Shown here: in pieces, positions 25,005 through 32,845 of the stretch
How positions within the stretch are numbered: the first letter of the stretch is position 1
Layout: every line of letters starts with the position of its first letter
From: Hyphobacterium sp. SN044
GTDB lineage: Bacteria > Pseudomonadota > Alphaproteobacteria > Caulobacterales > Maricaulaceae
NCBI RefSeq assembly: GCF_021864465.1
Contig: NZ_JAKKUV010000001.1
Span: 451,895 to 515,894 of the forward strand
Direction of reading: 5' to 3'
Length of the DNA stretch: 64,000 bases
Notes under the pieces: model-generated
Seen by the model: only the letters and a program-made list of their open reading frames with translations
Database searches by the model: none
Told to the model about the DNA's origin: nothing
Position numbers and translations under genes: made by a program

Positions 25005-26315
25005 ATGCGCGAAGCCGGACGCATCGCCGCCGCGATCGAGGTGCTGACCTCGATCGAGGCGCACCACCGCCCGGCCAAGACGGCGGTCAAGGAATGGGGC
25101 GCCGCGCACCGCTTCGCCGGTTCCGGCGACCGCGCATGGATTGGCGGTCTGGTGCTCGACACGCTGCGCAAGCGCGCTTCCGTCGCGCATCTGATGCAGG
25201 ACGAGACGCCGCGTGCCCTCGTGCTGGGTACGATGGTCCATGCCTGGGGGATGAGCGGCGCGGACATGACCGCCCTGTTTGGCGGCGACGAACACGCCCC
25301 GGACCTGCCCACCGAGGCCGAACTGGAGGGCTTCGCCCGCACCCTGACCGGCGCTCCGGCGCATGTGCAGGGCGATTATCCAGGCTGGCTCGCGACATCG
25401 CTGGAGCGTGCCTTCGGGCGTGACGCGGCGGAAGAGGGCGCGGCGCTCGCGTCGCGCGCACCGGTCGATCTGCGCGTCAATGCGCTGAAGGCCGAGACCG
25501 ACAAGGCGCTGGCCGCCGTGCAGTCGAAAATCCCGACCGCCGAACCGAGCGCGCTTGTCGCCCACGCCATCCGCATTCCGCAGACCGACCCGCGCGGCAA
25601 GAACGCGCCCGCCGAATCCATTCCGGCCTATGGCAAGGGCTGGGTCGAGGTTCAGGACGCCGGCAGCCAGATCGCCGGCCTCGCCGCGGCGGTGGAACCG
25701 GGCGCGCAAATCCTTGATTTCTGCGCCGGCGCGGGCGGCAAGACGCTCGAGCTTGCCGCGATGACCGGCAATACCGGCCAGGTCTATGCCTGGGACCATG
25801 ACTGGCGCCGCCTGCGCGCGATCTGGCCGCGCCTGAAACGCGCCGGCGCGCGCAATGTCCAGGTCAAGGACGGGCCGGAAGCCGAAGCGCTCGCCGACCT
25901 CGAGGGGAAGATGGACGTCGTCTTCATCGACGCGCCCTGCACCGGGGCGGGGACGTGGCGGCGGCGGCCGGACTCGAAATGGCGGCTGAAGCCCGAAGCG
26001 CTCGCCCGCCGCATCGAACAGCAGGACGAAGTGCTCGACCGCGCCAGCCGCTATGTGCGGCCTGGCGGGCGGCTCGTCTATGTTACCTGTTCCTTCCTGC
26101 CGGAGGAAAACTCCGACCGGGTCGAGGCCTTCCTGACGCGCGATGGCGGCTTCGAACAGGGCTCGACGCTCGCCGCGCTGAAAGCCTCCGGAGGCCTCGC
26201 CCCGGGCGCGGAGGACGTGCTCGCGAAGTGCGAGGACGATAGCGGCGCCATCCTCCTCAGCCCGCGCCGCTCGGACACGGACGGCTTCTTCATCTCGGTG
26301 ATGGAGCGGAGATAA
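25005..26315 (+). CDS. RsmB/NOP-family RNA (cytosine-5-)methyltransferase
   Basis: This 436-residue protein has an N-terminal helical region and a C-terminal m5C methyltransferase. SAM motif I is ILDFCAGAGGKTLELAA (about 236-252). Motif IV DAPCTGAGTWRRRPDSKW and motif VI YVTCSFLPEEN carry the two catalytic cysteines of this family. It methylates cytosine in rRNA or tRNA; E. coli RsmB modifies 16S C967, but the target of this alphaproteobacterial branch is not fixed by sequence. The start at 25005 (MREAGRIAAAIEVLTSIE) is chosen because the upstream in-frame stretch lies in repeat DNA. It lies between guaB-MAPEG and guaA, a familiar order in this bacterial group. Confidence 0.92.
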   Translation: MREAGRIAAAIEVLTSIEAHHRPAKTAVKEWGAAHRFAGSGDRAWIGGLVLDTLRKRASVAHLMQDETPRALVLGTMVHAWGMSGADMTALFGGDEHAPDLPTEAELEGFARTLTGAPAHVQGDYPGWLATSLERAFGRDAAEEGAALASRAPVDLRVNALKAETDKALAAVQSKIPTAEPSALVAHAIRIPQTDPRGKNAPAESIPAYGKGWVEVQDAGSQIAGLAAAVEPGAQILDFCAGAGGKTLELAAMTGNTGQVYAWDHDWRRLRAIWPRLKRAGARNVQVKDGPEAEALADLEGKMDVVFIDAPCTGAGTWRRRPDSKWRLKPEALARRIEQQDEVLDRASRYVRPGGRLVYVTCSFLPEENSDRVEAFLTRDGGFEQGSTLAALKASGGLAPGAEDVLAKCEDDSGAILLSPRRSDTDGFFISVMERR

Positions 26316-26723
26316 GTTCCGTCATTCCGGCGAACGCCGGAATCCAGAGCGCGGGTGAAACTGGACCCCGGCTTCCGCCGGGGTGACGAGGTTGGTCATT
26401 CACCAAACCTGAATTCCCGGACGGGCGACTGCGCGATCCGGGACCTCGAACCAGCGAGGGTCAGAGGCGCCGCGAACAACGCGCGGCGACCGGGCTCCGC
26501 CATTGTTCCGGCAACGGTCGGGGTCTCCGCTTCCGCGGGGAATTCATTGTTTGGATTTGATTGACGCCCCCCGGTTTCGCGTCAGCGAAGACCGGGGCCC
26601 ATACTCCGCTCGAATTATCTGGATCCCGGATCGCGCATATGCGCGTCCGGGAAACATCAAAACATTGAGGACTCAACCACACCCCCGACTCGCCTTTCGC
26701 GGTGACTCGCGCTATCGGGCGGC
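26316..26723. repeat. Repeat-filled gap upstream of guaA
   Basis: This 408-base gap contains an R5 palindrome (attccggcgaacgccggaat, 26325-26344), R3-like halves (cccggacgggcgactgcgc with gatccggga near 26420-26445; ccccggtttcgcgtcagcga..accgggg near 26568-26600), and tcccggatcgcgcatatgcgcgtccggga (26625-26653), a strong hairpin. No gene is seen. The guaA promoter probably lies after 26655. Confidence 0.7.
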
Positions 26724-28298
26724 ATGACCGAGATCAACGCCTCCGAATCCCACGAAAAAGCCCTCGTTATCGACTTCGGCAGCCAGGTGACGCAGCTGAT
26801 CGCGCGCCGCCTGCGCGAGAGCGGTGTCTACTGCGAAGTGCACCCCTTCAACCGCGCCAATGAAGCTTTCATCCGGGACTACAACCCCCAGGCCGTCATA
26901 CTGTCCGGCTCGCCCCACTCGACGCATTGGGAGAACTCCCCGCGCGCCGACGGTGTGGTGTTCGAGCTCGGCGTTCCCGTCCTCGGCATCTGCTATGGCG
27001 AACAGACGATGTGCGCCCAGCTGGGCGGTAGGGTCGAGGCCAGCGACGAGCGCGAATTCGGCCGCGCCGACATCACCTTCGTGGCGGACAGCCCGCTGTT
27101 TGAAGGCCTCGGCACGATCGGCCACGAGGAACGCGTGTGGATGAGCCATGGCGACCGCGTCACGGCGCTGCCCGCGGGCTTCCACGTCATCGCGAAAACC
27201 AACAGCGCGCCCTTCGCCGCCATCGCGAACGAGGAAAAGCGCTTCTACGCGGTGCAATTCCACCCGGAAGTGACGAACACGCCGCGCGGCAGCGAGATAC
27301 TGAAGAACTTCACCCACCGGATTGCGGGCCTCAAGGGCGACTGGACGATGGCCGCCTTCAAGGACGAGGCGATCGCCAAGATCCGCGAACAGGTCGGCAA
27401 GGGCAGGGTGATCTGCGGCCTGTCGGGCGGCGTCGACTCCGCTGTCGCCGCCGTCCTCATTCACGAGGCGATCGGTGATCAGCTGACCTGCGTCTTCGTC
27501 GACACCGGACTGATGCGCATGAACGAGGCGCACGAGGTTGTCACCCTGTTCAGGGACAGCTTCAATATTCCGCTGGTACATGCTGACGAAGGTGAACTTT
27601 TCCTCACTGCGCTTGACGGCATCGACGACCCGGAAACCAAGCGCAAGACGATCGGCAAGCTCTTCATCGACGTGTTCGAAAAGCACGCGAAAGAGGCCGG
27701 CGGCGCCGACTTCCTGGCCCAGGGCACGCTCTATCCCGACGTGATCGAGTCCGTCAGCTTCGATGGCGGACCCTCGGTGACGATCAAGAGCCACCACAAT
27801 GTCGGCGGCTTGCCCGCGCGGATGAACATGAAGCTCGTCGAACCGCTGCGCGAACTCTTCAAGGACGAGGTGCGTGCGCTCGGCCGCGAGCTCGGCCTGC
27901 CCGACGCCTTCGTCGGCCGTCACCCCTTCCCGGGTCCGGGGCTCGCCATCCGGATTCCGGGCGCCGTTTCGAAGGAGAAGGCGGACATCCTGAGGAAGGC
28001 CGACGCGATCTATATCGAGGAAATCCGCAAGGCCGGCCTCTACGACCAGATCTGGCAGGCCTTTGCCGTGCTGCTGCCGGTGCGCACCGTCGGCGTGATG
28101 GGCGACGAGCGGACCTATGACGCCGTTCTCGGGCTCCGCGCCGTCACCTCGGTCGACGGCATGACGGCGGACTATTTCCCCTTCGACCACGACTTCCTGG
28201 GGCGCACCGCCACGCGCATCATCAACGAGGTGCGCGGCGTCAACCGCGTCGTCTATGACGTGACGTCCAAGCCGCCCGGGACCATTGAGTGGGAGTAG
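26724..28298 (+). CDS. guaA: GMP synthase (glutamine-hydrolysing)
   Basis: This 524-residue enzyme converts XMP to GMP using ATP and glutamine. The class I glutamine amidotransferase domain has [15 protein letters not shown] with nucleophile Cys90 and [11 protein letters not shown] with the catalytic His-x-Glu. The ATP pyrophosphatase domain has the P-loop SGGVDSAV at 234-241, and the C-terminal dimerisation domain ends [16 protein letters not shown], the standard terminus. Length is normal. It is preceded by repeat DNA and followed 14 bases later by a serine hydrolase gene, which may share its transcript. With guaB at 22986 it completes the IMP-to-GMP branch. Confidence 0.98.
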   Translation: MTEINASESHEKALVIDFGSQVTQLIARRLRESGVYCEVHPFNRANEAFIRDYNPQAVILSGSPHSTHWENSPRADGVVFELGVPVLGICYGEQTMCAQLGGRVEASDEREFGRADITFVADSPLFEGLGTIGHEERVWMSHGDRVTALPAGFHVIAKTNSAPFAAIANEEKRFYAVQFHPEVTNTPRGSEILKNFTHRIAGLKGDWTMAAFKDEAIAKIREQVGKGRVICGLSGGVDSAVAAVLIHEAIGDQLTCVFVDTGLMRMNEAHEVVTLFRDSFNIPLVHADEGELFLTALDGIDDPETKRKTIGKLFIDVFEKHAKEAGGADFLAQGTLYPDVIESVSFDGGPSVTIKSHHNVGGLPARMNMKLVEPLRELFKDEVRALGRELGLPDAFVGRHPFPGPGLAIRIPGAVSKEKADILRKADAIYIEEIRKAGLYDQIWQAFAVLLPVRTVGVMGDERTYDAVLGLRAVTSVDGMTADYFPFDHDFLGRTATRIINEVRGVNRVVYDVTSKPPGTIEWE

Positions 28299-28312
28299 GA
28301 CACCGGACCGCG

Positions 28313-29719
28313 ATGACGGCTAATCGCCGCCTGGTTCTGGTCATCGCGACCGCGCCCTGGCTGCTCGCGATGGCTGAGCCGCCGCCACAGTTCGATGGCG
28401 CCATGCTGCTCGTCCCGGCGGTTGAGGTGACGACGGACGAGGCGCGGCCGACGCTTGATGAGCGGATGGACCGTTATGGCGTCTCCGCAGTCAGTCTCGT
28501 TCGAATCGAGAATTTCGAGATCGTCGAAAGCGGCGTCTACGGCCAGCTGTCGGCTGACGCACCGGCACCCGTCACGCTGGAGACAGTGTTCCAGGCGGCA
28601 TCCATCAGTAAGCCAGTGACGGCTTTCGCCGTACTTTCCCTGTGGGAGGAAGAGGCGATCGATCTCGACCGGCCGGTCAATGATTACCTCAGCCGGTGGC
28701 AGGCGCCTGACGCGGCGAATGGCACGCCTGTAACGATCCGGCAGCTGCTCTCACACACATCGGGGTTGGGACCGCAATCCTATCCGGGGCTCGAGCGGGG
28801 AACATCGCCGCCCACGCTGGCACAGATCCTCGAGGGCGCGCCCGAAGCCTATTGCGATCCTGTCGAGCCCGTCGTCGATCCGGGCGCATACAACTATTCC
28901 GGTGGCGGCTATATGCTGCTTCAAGCATTGGTCGAGGACGTCACCGGCCAGGCGTTCGAAGCCGCGATGCGGGAGAGGGTCTTCGCGCCCGCGGACATGA
29001 ACCAGTCGACTTTTGCCGTTCGCACGGACGAGACGGGTGTCGCGCGCGGCCATGGCTGGTCAGGCGAGCCGATCGAGTTCGGCTGGGCGGAGTACCCCCA
29101 ATCGGCCGCCGCGGGGCTCTGGTCGACCCCGGGGGACCTCGCTCTTTTGCTCGTCTCCTATGGCCGCGCCTATCGCGGCGAAGCGGACCAGGTGCTGACG
29201 CAGCGCGCGGCGCGAGAGATGGCAGTCGCGATCACCGACGGGATGGGCCTGGGTTTCGGGGTTCACGGGGCGAGCGAGGACTTGCGCCTCTCCCACGCCG
29301 GGTGGACGCTCGGCTACCGTTCCCATTTCGTATTCTATCCCGAGACCGGCGATGGCCTCGTTGTGATGACGAACGGCCAGGCCGGGAACTATCTGATCGA
29401 CGACCTGATGCGCACCTATGGCCGCGCCTATGGGTGGGCGGGGTCTGGCGAAGCCGTCGAGATCGAGCCTGCAGCGTGGCATAGTGACCGGCTCGCTTCG
29501 CTGGAAGGCCGTTACCGCATGACGCCGGCTGGTTTCGAAATTGAACTGACGCGCAGCGGCAGTGGGTTCGAACTGGTCACGCCGCGCGGCTCTCGCTACC
29601 GGGCCGTTCCCGCCGGAACCGACCACCTGCTGGTGACCGAAACCGGCGACCGGATCGATATCGACTGGAGCACGGGACGGCTCAGGCTCTGGGGCATGTC
29701 CACCGCTCCGGCCGGCTAG
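28313..29719 (+). CDS. Serine beta-lactamase-like hydrolase (class C/AmpC fold)
   Basis: This 468-residue protein has a hydrophobic N-terminus (LVLVIATAPWLLAMA), consistent with export. The beta-lactamase/D-alanyl-peptidase fold motifs are present: Ser97-x-x-Lys100 in QAASISKPVTA, a Tyr motif in AYNYSGGGYMLLQ, and HAG in LSHAGWTLGYRSHF in place of the KTG triad. Class C-like proteins of this kind are esterases or peptidases more often than antibiotic-inactivating enzymes. The last 90 residues form a beta-rich accessory domain (FEIELTRSGSGFELVTPRG). The ATG at 28313 is preferred; a GTG at 28289 would overlap guaA. The physiological substrate is unknown. Confidence 0.85.
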   Translation: MTANRRLVLVIATAPWLLAMAEPPPQFDGAMLLVPAVEVTTDEARPTLDERMDRYGVSAVSLVRIENFEIVESGVYGQLSADAPAPVTLETVFQAASISKPVTAFAVLSLWEEEAIDLDRPVNDYLSRWQAPDAANGTPVTIRQLLSHTSGLGPQSYPGLERGTSPPTLAQILEGAPEAYCDPVEPVVDPGAYNYSGGGYMLLQALVEDVTGQAFEAAMRERVFAPADMNQSTFAVRTDETGVARGHGWSGEPIEFGWAEYPQSAAAGLWSTPGDLALLLVSYGRAYRGEADQVLTQRAAREMAVAITDGMGLGFGVHGASEDLRLSHAGWTLGYRSHFVFYPETGDGLVVMTNGQAGNYLIDDLMRTYGRAYGWAGSGEAVEIEPAAWHSDRLASLEGRYRMTPAGFEIELTRSGSGFELVTPRGSRYRAVPAGTDHLLVTETGDRIDIDWSTGRLRLWGMSTAPAG

Positions 29720-29921
29720 CTGTTCAGCGCGCGCCGACCACCCCCCTTGTTTCCGCCACAATTCCGGTCCATACGCTGCTTCACGAACTTGTTTGCCGAA
29801 CGATTCCGGCGCGCGGTTTCGCGCCCCTGACTGACTTCCTTCCAAATTCGTCTCTTCAGGATCCACCGGCACACGGCCGGCCCGGACCTGTCACTGCGTG
29901 ATCGATTGAAAGGAAATCGTC
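29720..29921 (+). promoter_or_regulatory. Long untranslated leader of the cold-shock gene
   Basis: The 202 bases before cspA-like carry no gene. Long structured leaders that control mRNA stability and translation by temperature are usual for csp genes. GAAAGGAAATCGTC directly precedes the ATG. No exact cold-box match was found by eye, so the regulatory role is inferred from position. Confidence 0.4.
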
Positions 29922-30131
29922 ATGGCTAATGGTACCGTCAAATTCTTCAACACCACCAAGGGCTTCGGCTTCATCCAGCCGGAAGACGGCTCGACGGACG
30001 TTTTCGTCCACGCCACCGCGCTCGAGCGTGCGGGCATCCGTTCGCTGAACGAAGGCGACAAGGTGAGCTTCGACGTCGTTCCGGACCGCAAGTCTGGCAA
30101 GAACGCCGCCGACAATCTCCAGAAGCTCTAA
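29922..30131 (+). CDS. Cold-shock protein, CspA family
   Basis: This 69-residue single-domain protein is a typical CspA member. RNP1 is KGFGFIQPEDG (residues about 12-22) and RNP2 is DVFVHATAL (about 26-34); the N-terminus MANGTVKFFN and VSFDVVPDRKSGKNAADNL complete the OB fold. It binds single-stranded RNA and DNA and melts mRNA structure, often during cold or stationary phase. It is closed by a strong intrinsic terminator about 50 bases after the stop, though a small basic protein and SlyX follow in the same direction. Confidence 0.97.
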   Translation: MANGTVKFFNTTKGFGFIQPEDGSTDVFVHATALERAGIRSLNEGDKVSFDVVPDRKSGKNAADNLQKL

Positions 30132-30181
30132 GCGCTTCAAGATCTGGCGCGCGGTCGTCCGCCGCGCCGGATGAGATCGGG

Positions 30182-30210
30182 AAGGGCCGGACGCAAGTCC
30201 GGCCCTTTCT
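30182..30210 (+). terminator. Intrinsic terminator after the cold-shock gene
   Basis: A perfect 11-bp stem AAGGGCCGGAC (30182-30192) / GTCCGGCCCTT (30197-30207) with a GCAA tetraloop is followed by a short T-rich tail (TCTGTTT). Confidence 0.85.
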
Positions 30211-30236
30211 GTTTCCGCATTCAGGGAAATTGTAAC

Positions 30237-30482
30237 ATGACCAAGCACAACACAGCCGGCGCGTTCAAGGCGCCGCGTCCGAGCGCCCATTCGCGCGCCC
30301 AGGCCACCGACATTGCGGTGAAGACGATCCTCGAAGAGGAATCCGCCAAGCGCCAGTCGCTGATGCGCCAGCAGCGCGCGGCGCGTCTCGCCCGCGATGC
30401 CGAGACCGTCATCGTGCCCGACGCGCCGAAGACGAAGAAGCCGCGCGCCTCGCGCAAGAAGGCTGGCTCCACCGGCTCTTGA
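30237..30482 (+). CDS. Small basic protein of unknown function
   Basis: This 81-residue, Ala/Arg/Lys-rich protein has an N-terminal disordered segment, a central helix (QATDIAVKTILEEESAKRQSL) and a basic tail KTKKPRASRKKAG. The charge and the tail suggest nucleic-acid binding, perhaps to ribosomes or DNA, but I recognise no family. It begins 27 bases after the cspA terminator hairpin and ends 64 bases before slyX. A run of CAGGGAAATTGTAAC precedes the ATG. Its place after a cold-shock gene may mean shared control by terminator read-through; this is inference. Confidence 0.6.
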   Translation: MTKHNTAGAFKAPRPSAHSRAQATDIAVKTILEEESAKRQSLMRQQRAARLARDAETVIVPDAPKTKKPRASRKKAGSTGS

Positions 30483-30546
30483 CCGGCAGGCGGGGACAGG
30501 GCATGGCCGGTTTCCGACCTGACCTGCGACCCGCCCGGACCTGTTC

Positions 30547-30756
30547 ATGAGCGACAAACCGACCCGTCTCGACGCCCTCGAGGCTCATCTCGCGGAACAG
30601 CAGCGCGTGATCGAAGACTTGAGCGATGTCGTCGCGCGTCAGCAGCGCGAGATCGACCGGCTGACCAAGGCGCTGGAACATTCCCACGCCCGCCTCGGCG
30701 CACTCGAAGACAACATGCCCGCCCCGCCCGCGAGCGAGAAACCGCCGCACTGGTAG
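30547..30756 (+). CDS. slyX: SlyX-family protein
   Basis: This 69-residue protein is a short coiled coil typical of SlyX: LDALEAHLAEQQRVIEDLSDVVARQ with heptad-spaced leucines, a QREIDRLTKALE continuation, and the hallmark C-terminus PASEKPPHW (family consensus PPHY/PPHW). SlyX is widespread in proteobacteria and its function is still unclear, although it was named next to slyD. It ends ten bases before the stop of a convergent hydrolase gene. Confidence 0.88.
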   Translation: MSDKPTRLDALEAHLAEQQRVIEDLSDVVARQQREIDRLTKALEHSHARLGALEDNMPAPPASEKPPHW

Positions 30757-30766
30757 GCTGGCGGGC

Positions 30767-31723
30767 CTATTCGACCTGTTCTTCCATAAAGGCCCGGACC
30801 TCTTCGCGGATCCGGTGATGCCGTCCGAGCAGAAGATGTCCCCCCGTTTCGAGGGCAACGAGCCGGGAGTCGGGCAATTCCCGGTCGAGCCGTTCGGCAA
30901 TTCCGAACGGGTTCAGCCCGTCATCCCGCGCGTGAATGATCAGCGCCGGGGCATTGACTTCGGACAGCGCATAGCGCGCGTCGGGGTCGATCGCGGCGGC
31001 TTCATTCCTGACCCCTTCCAGTCTTTGCGTGACAGGCAGAAATGCCGACACCATCGCATCGGCGAATTCCTGGTCGGCCGGTGACAGGCCCTGTTTGAGA
31101 TCCTCGCGTATGTCGAACAGCCCTTCTAGGGCATGCGGCGCAAGCTTCCGGACGAGCCAGATCGGGAAATCGGAACTGAACAGCACCGAGTAGACCCAGG
31201 CTGGAACGGGCAGGCCCTGGTCGCCGGCCTCGTAGGGCGAGAAAGGTGCCGACGAGACCAGGATCAGGGCGCTCACGCGGTCAGGATGGCGCTCCGCGAG
31301 TTGCAGGGCGGGTGGAACACCGCCCGAAACGGCCAGAACGGCAACCCGGTCCGGCCCCTCGGCATCGAGCAGGGCAGCGAGGGCATCGGCCTGCGCCGCC
31401 GTAGACGCGTCCGCCGGTAGCGGCGAACGGAGATACCCGAAGCGCGATGGCGCAATCCAGCGATAGCCGGGAGGCAGGAAAGCTTCTGCAAACAAGGCGC
31501 CCTGATCGTGGCCGCCGCCGGCACCATGCAACACAAGAACCGGCAAGCCCGCTCCGCCGGTCGCGCGTTCGACGGGTCCCAAAGATGTTGGAATGACCGC
31601 GCTGCGACCGTCGAGGGCCGTCCGAATGCCGTGCATGTCGCGATCAAATGCTCGCCAGATGGCAACCGCGCCTAGCAACGCCATTCCGGCCAGAACGAGC
31701 AGTATCATGTGTCGTGTTGCCAT
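30767..31723 (-). CDS. Alpha/beta hydrolase, membrane-anchored
   Basis: This 318-residue protein has an N-terminal anchor (HMILLVLAGMALLGAVAIW) and an alpha/beta-hydrolase domain facing the periplasm. LPVLVLHGAGGGHDQG is the oxyanion region, AVSGGVPPALQLAERHPDRV carries the nucleophile elbow Ser, and LVALETGGHLLLGRH provides the catalytic His; an Asp precedes it in IIHARDDGLNPF. Substrate is unknown; members include esterases, haloalkane dehalogenases and lactonases. It is divergent from a DUF5367 gene, and the space between holds two copies of a TetR-type palindrome, so both genes may be under one repressor. Confidence 0.87.
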   Translation of the reverse strand: MATRHMILLVLAGMALLGAVAIWRAFDRDMHGIRTALDGRSAVIPTSLGPVERATGGAGLPVLVLHGAGGGHDQGALFAEAFLPPGYRWIAPSRFGYLRSPLPADASTAAQADALAALLDAEGPDRVAVLAVSGGVPPALQLAERHPDRVSALILVSSAPFSPYEAGDQGLPVPAWVYSVLFSSDFPIWLVRKLAPHALEGLFDIREDLKQGLSPADQEFADAMVSAFLPVTQRLEGVRNEAAAIDPDARYALSEVNAPALIIHARDDGLNPFGIAERLDRELPDSRLVALETGGHLLLGRHHRIREEVRAFMEEQVE

Positions 31724-31806
31724 GCTGAACCGCCACGGCTCCGGCGCAATCGCCGAAGCGAGTTTAGCTCATTCCCCCTTGTCGAACCATCGGGACGATC
31801 GCCGCT

Positions 31807-31822
31807 TGTAGCGCTTGCTACA
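31807..31822. promoter_or_regulatory. TetR-type operator, copy 1
   Basis: TGTAGC-GCTT-GCTACA is a perfect 6-4-6 palindrome between the hydrolase and the DUF5367 genes. It matches copy 2 in both half-sites, and the two copies begin 32 bases apart, about three helical turns. Confidence 0.7.
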
Positions 31823-31838
31823 TTCCGCTAGCGTCGCC

Positions 31839-31854
31839 TGTAGCATCCGCTACA
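31839..31854. promoter_or_regulatory. TetR-type operator, copy 2
   Basis: TGTAGC-ATCC-GCTACA shares both half-sites with copy 1. It overlaps the CAGGAG ribosome-binding sequence of the DUF5367 gene, so bound repressor would block that gene directly. Confidence 0.7.
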
Positions 31855-31865
31855 GGAGTCCTGCC

Positions 31866-32273
31866 ATGTCCGCTTCCTCAAGCCGGGGTCCCGGCCTTGA
31901 TCTCCGTCAGTCCCTGATTGCCATCGCCATGGGAGTCGCGCTCTGGTTTCTCGGCGCGCTGATCATCGGCTGGATCGCTCCGCTCGGGGCGTTCGAGGGC
32001 TCGGGAAGGGCGCTGACCTATGCGCTTCTCATTCCCGGCACCTTGCCCTTCGTCCTCCTGATCAAGCTGCTGGCCGGCCTGCGCGGTGATCAGGTCTTCG
32101 CCGGCGCTGCGGTGGCGACCGGCGCGGCGATCGCGCTCGACGGCCTGGCGATCCCCTATCTCCCGGGCGTCTATGGCGGTGCGCCGCTTGACGATGCCGG
32201 CGCGGTGATCCTGTGGGGCGGGGCGGTGGCGATTGCGCTCGGCGCTCTGCTCAACCGGCCGCAATCCGGCTGA
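31866..32273 (+). CDS. DUF5367-like four-helix membrane protein
   Basis: This 135-residue hydrophobic protein has four membrane helices, starting SLIAIAMGVALWFLGALIIGWIAPLG and ending with AVILWGGAVAIALGALL. The layout, with YALLIPGTLPFVLLIKLLAGL as the second helix, resembles DUF5367 proteins, which have no assigned role. The ATG at 31866 is chosen because CAGGAG (31853-31858) lies just upstream; an in-frame upstream start would run through the operator. Its 3' end overlaps the convergent TetR gene by 23 bases. The two operators before it suggest it is the main target of that TetR regulator. Confidence 0.68.
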   Translation: MSASSSRGPGLDLRQSLIAIAMGVALWFLGALIIGWIAPLGAFEGSGRALTYALLIPGTLPFVLLIKLLAGLRGDQVFAGAAVATGAAIALDGLAIPYLPGVYGGAPLDDAGAVILWGGAVAIALGALLNRPQSG

Positions 32274-32772
32274 CGTCTTCAAGCCCGAGCGCCTTGAGCA
32301 GCACCATGCCTTCCAGCGTCGCGAACAGGCTTGCTGCGTCGCGCTCGCGACGGCCGGGCGAGCTGTCGAGATGCGCCGCGCCCCAGGCATGAAAGTCACG
32401 CCCGATGGCTTCGCCCGCGGCGCGGCAGGCCTTGTCGCCGTTCGCCGACCGGCTCGCGATTTCGAGCCAGACCCGCATATAGGGCCAGCCCGCCTCGTCG
32501 AGCAGGACCGGCGCGAGATGCGCCAACATGGCCTCGTAGGGCAGCGGCGTGTCCGGGGCAAAGGCATCGAGCGCGCCGGAAAACCGCGCCGCGATCCGCT
32601 CCAGCGTCGCGGCGACCAATTCGTCCTTGTCGCGGAAATAATAGAGCAGCATGCGGTCGCTGGTCCCGGCCGCCTTGGCCAGCGCGCGCAGACTCGACGC
32701 ACCAATTCCCTTCGCCAGCATGTGGTCGGCGAGGCGGTCAATGAGGGCGTCGCGGCGGTTGTCGGCAGTCAT
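32251..32772 (-). CDS. TetR/AcrR-family regulator
   Basis: This 173-residue protein has the TetR N-terminal DNA-binding domain: RDALIDRLADHMLAKGIGASSLRALAKAAGTSDRMLLYYFRDKDEL, where YYFRDKDEL is the recognition-helix hallmark. The C-terminal ligand domain is helical and specific to the branch. The start at 32772 (MTADNRRD) omits a disordered upstream extension. It is convergent with and overlaps the DUF5367 gene, whose promoter has two matching palindromes; this regulator is the obvious candidate to bind them. The ligand is unknown. Confidence 0.9.
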   Translation of the reverse strand: MTADNRRDALIDRLADHMLAKGIGASSLRALAKAAGTSDRMLLYYFRDKDELVAATLERIAARFSGALDAFAPDTPLPYEAMLAHLAPVLLDEAGWPYMRVWLEIASRSANGDKACRAAGEAIGRDFHAWGAAHLDSSPGRRERDAASLFATLEGMVLLKALGLEDVSRIAAG

Positions 32773-32845
32773 GTCCGATGGCGTGCCACGATTGGCGGCG
32801 CGGGGGAAGGCTGGGCACGTGTGTTCAACGCGGGTCACCCCGCCG

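Noticed and set aside
28289-28312. GTG at 28289 as the start of the serine hydrolase gene
   Set aside because: It would overlap guaA and add eight residues before the natural signal peptide; ATG at 28313 is more plausible.
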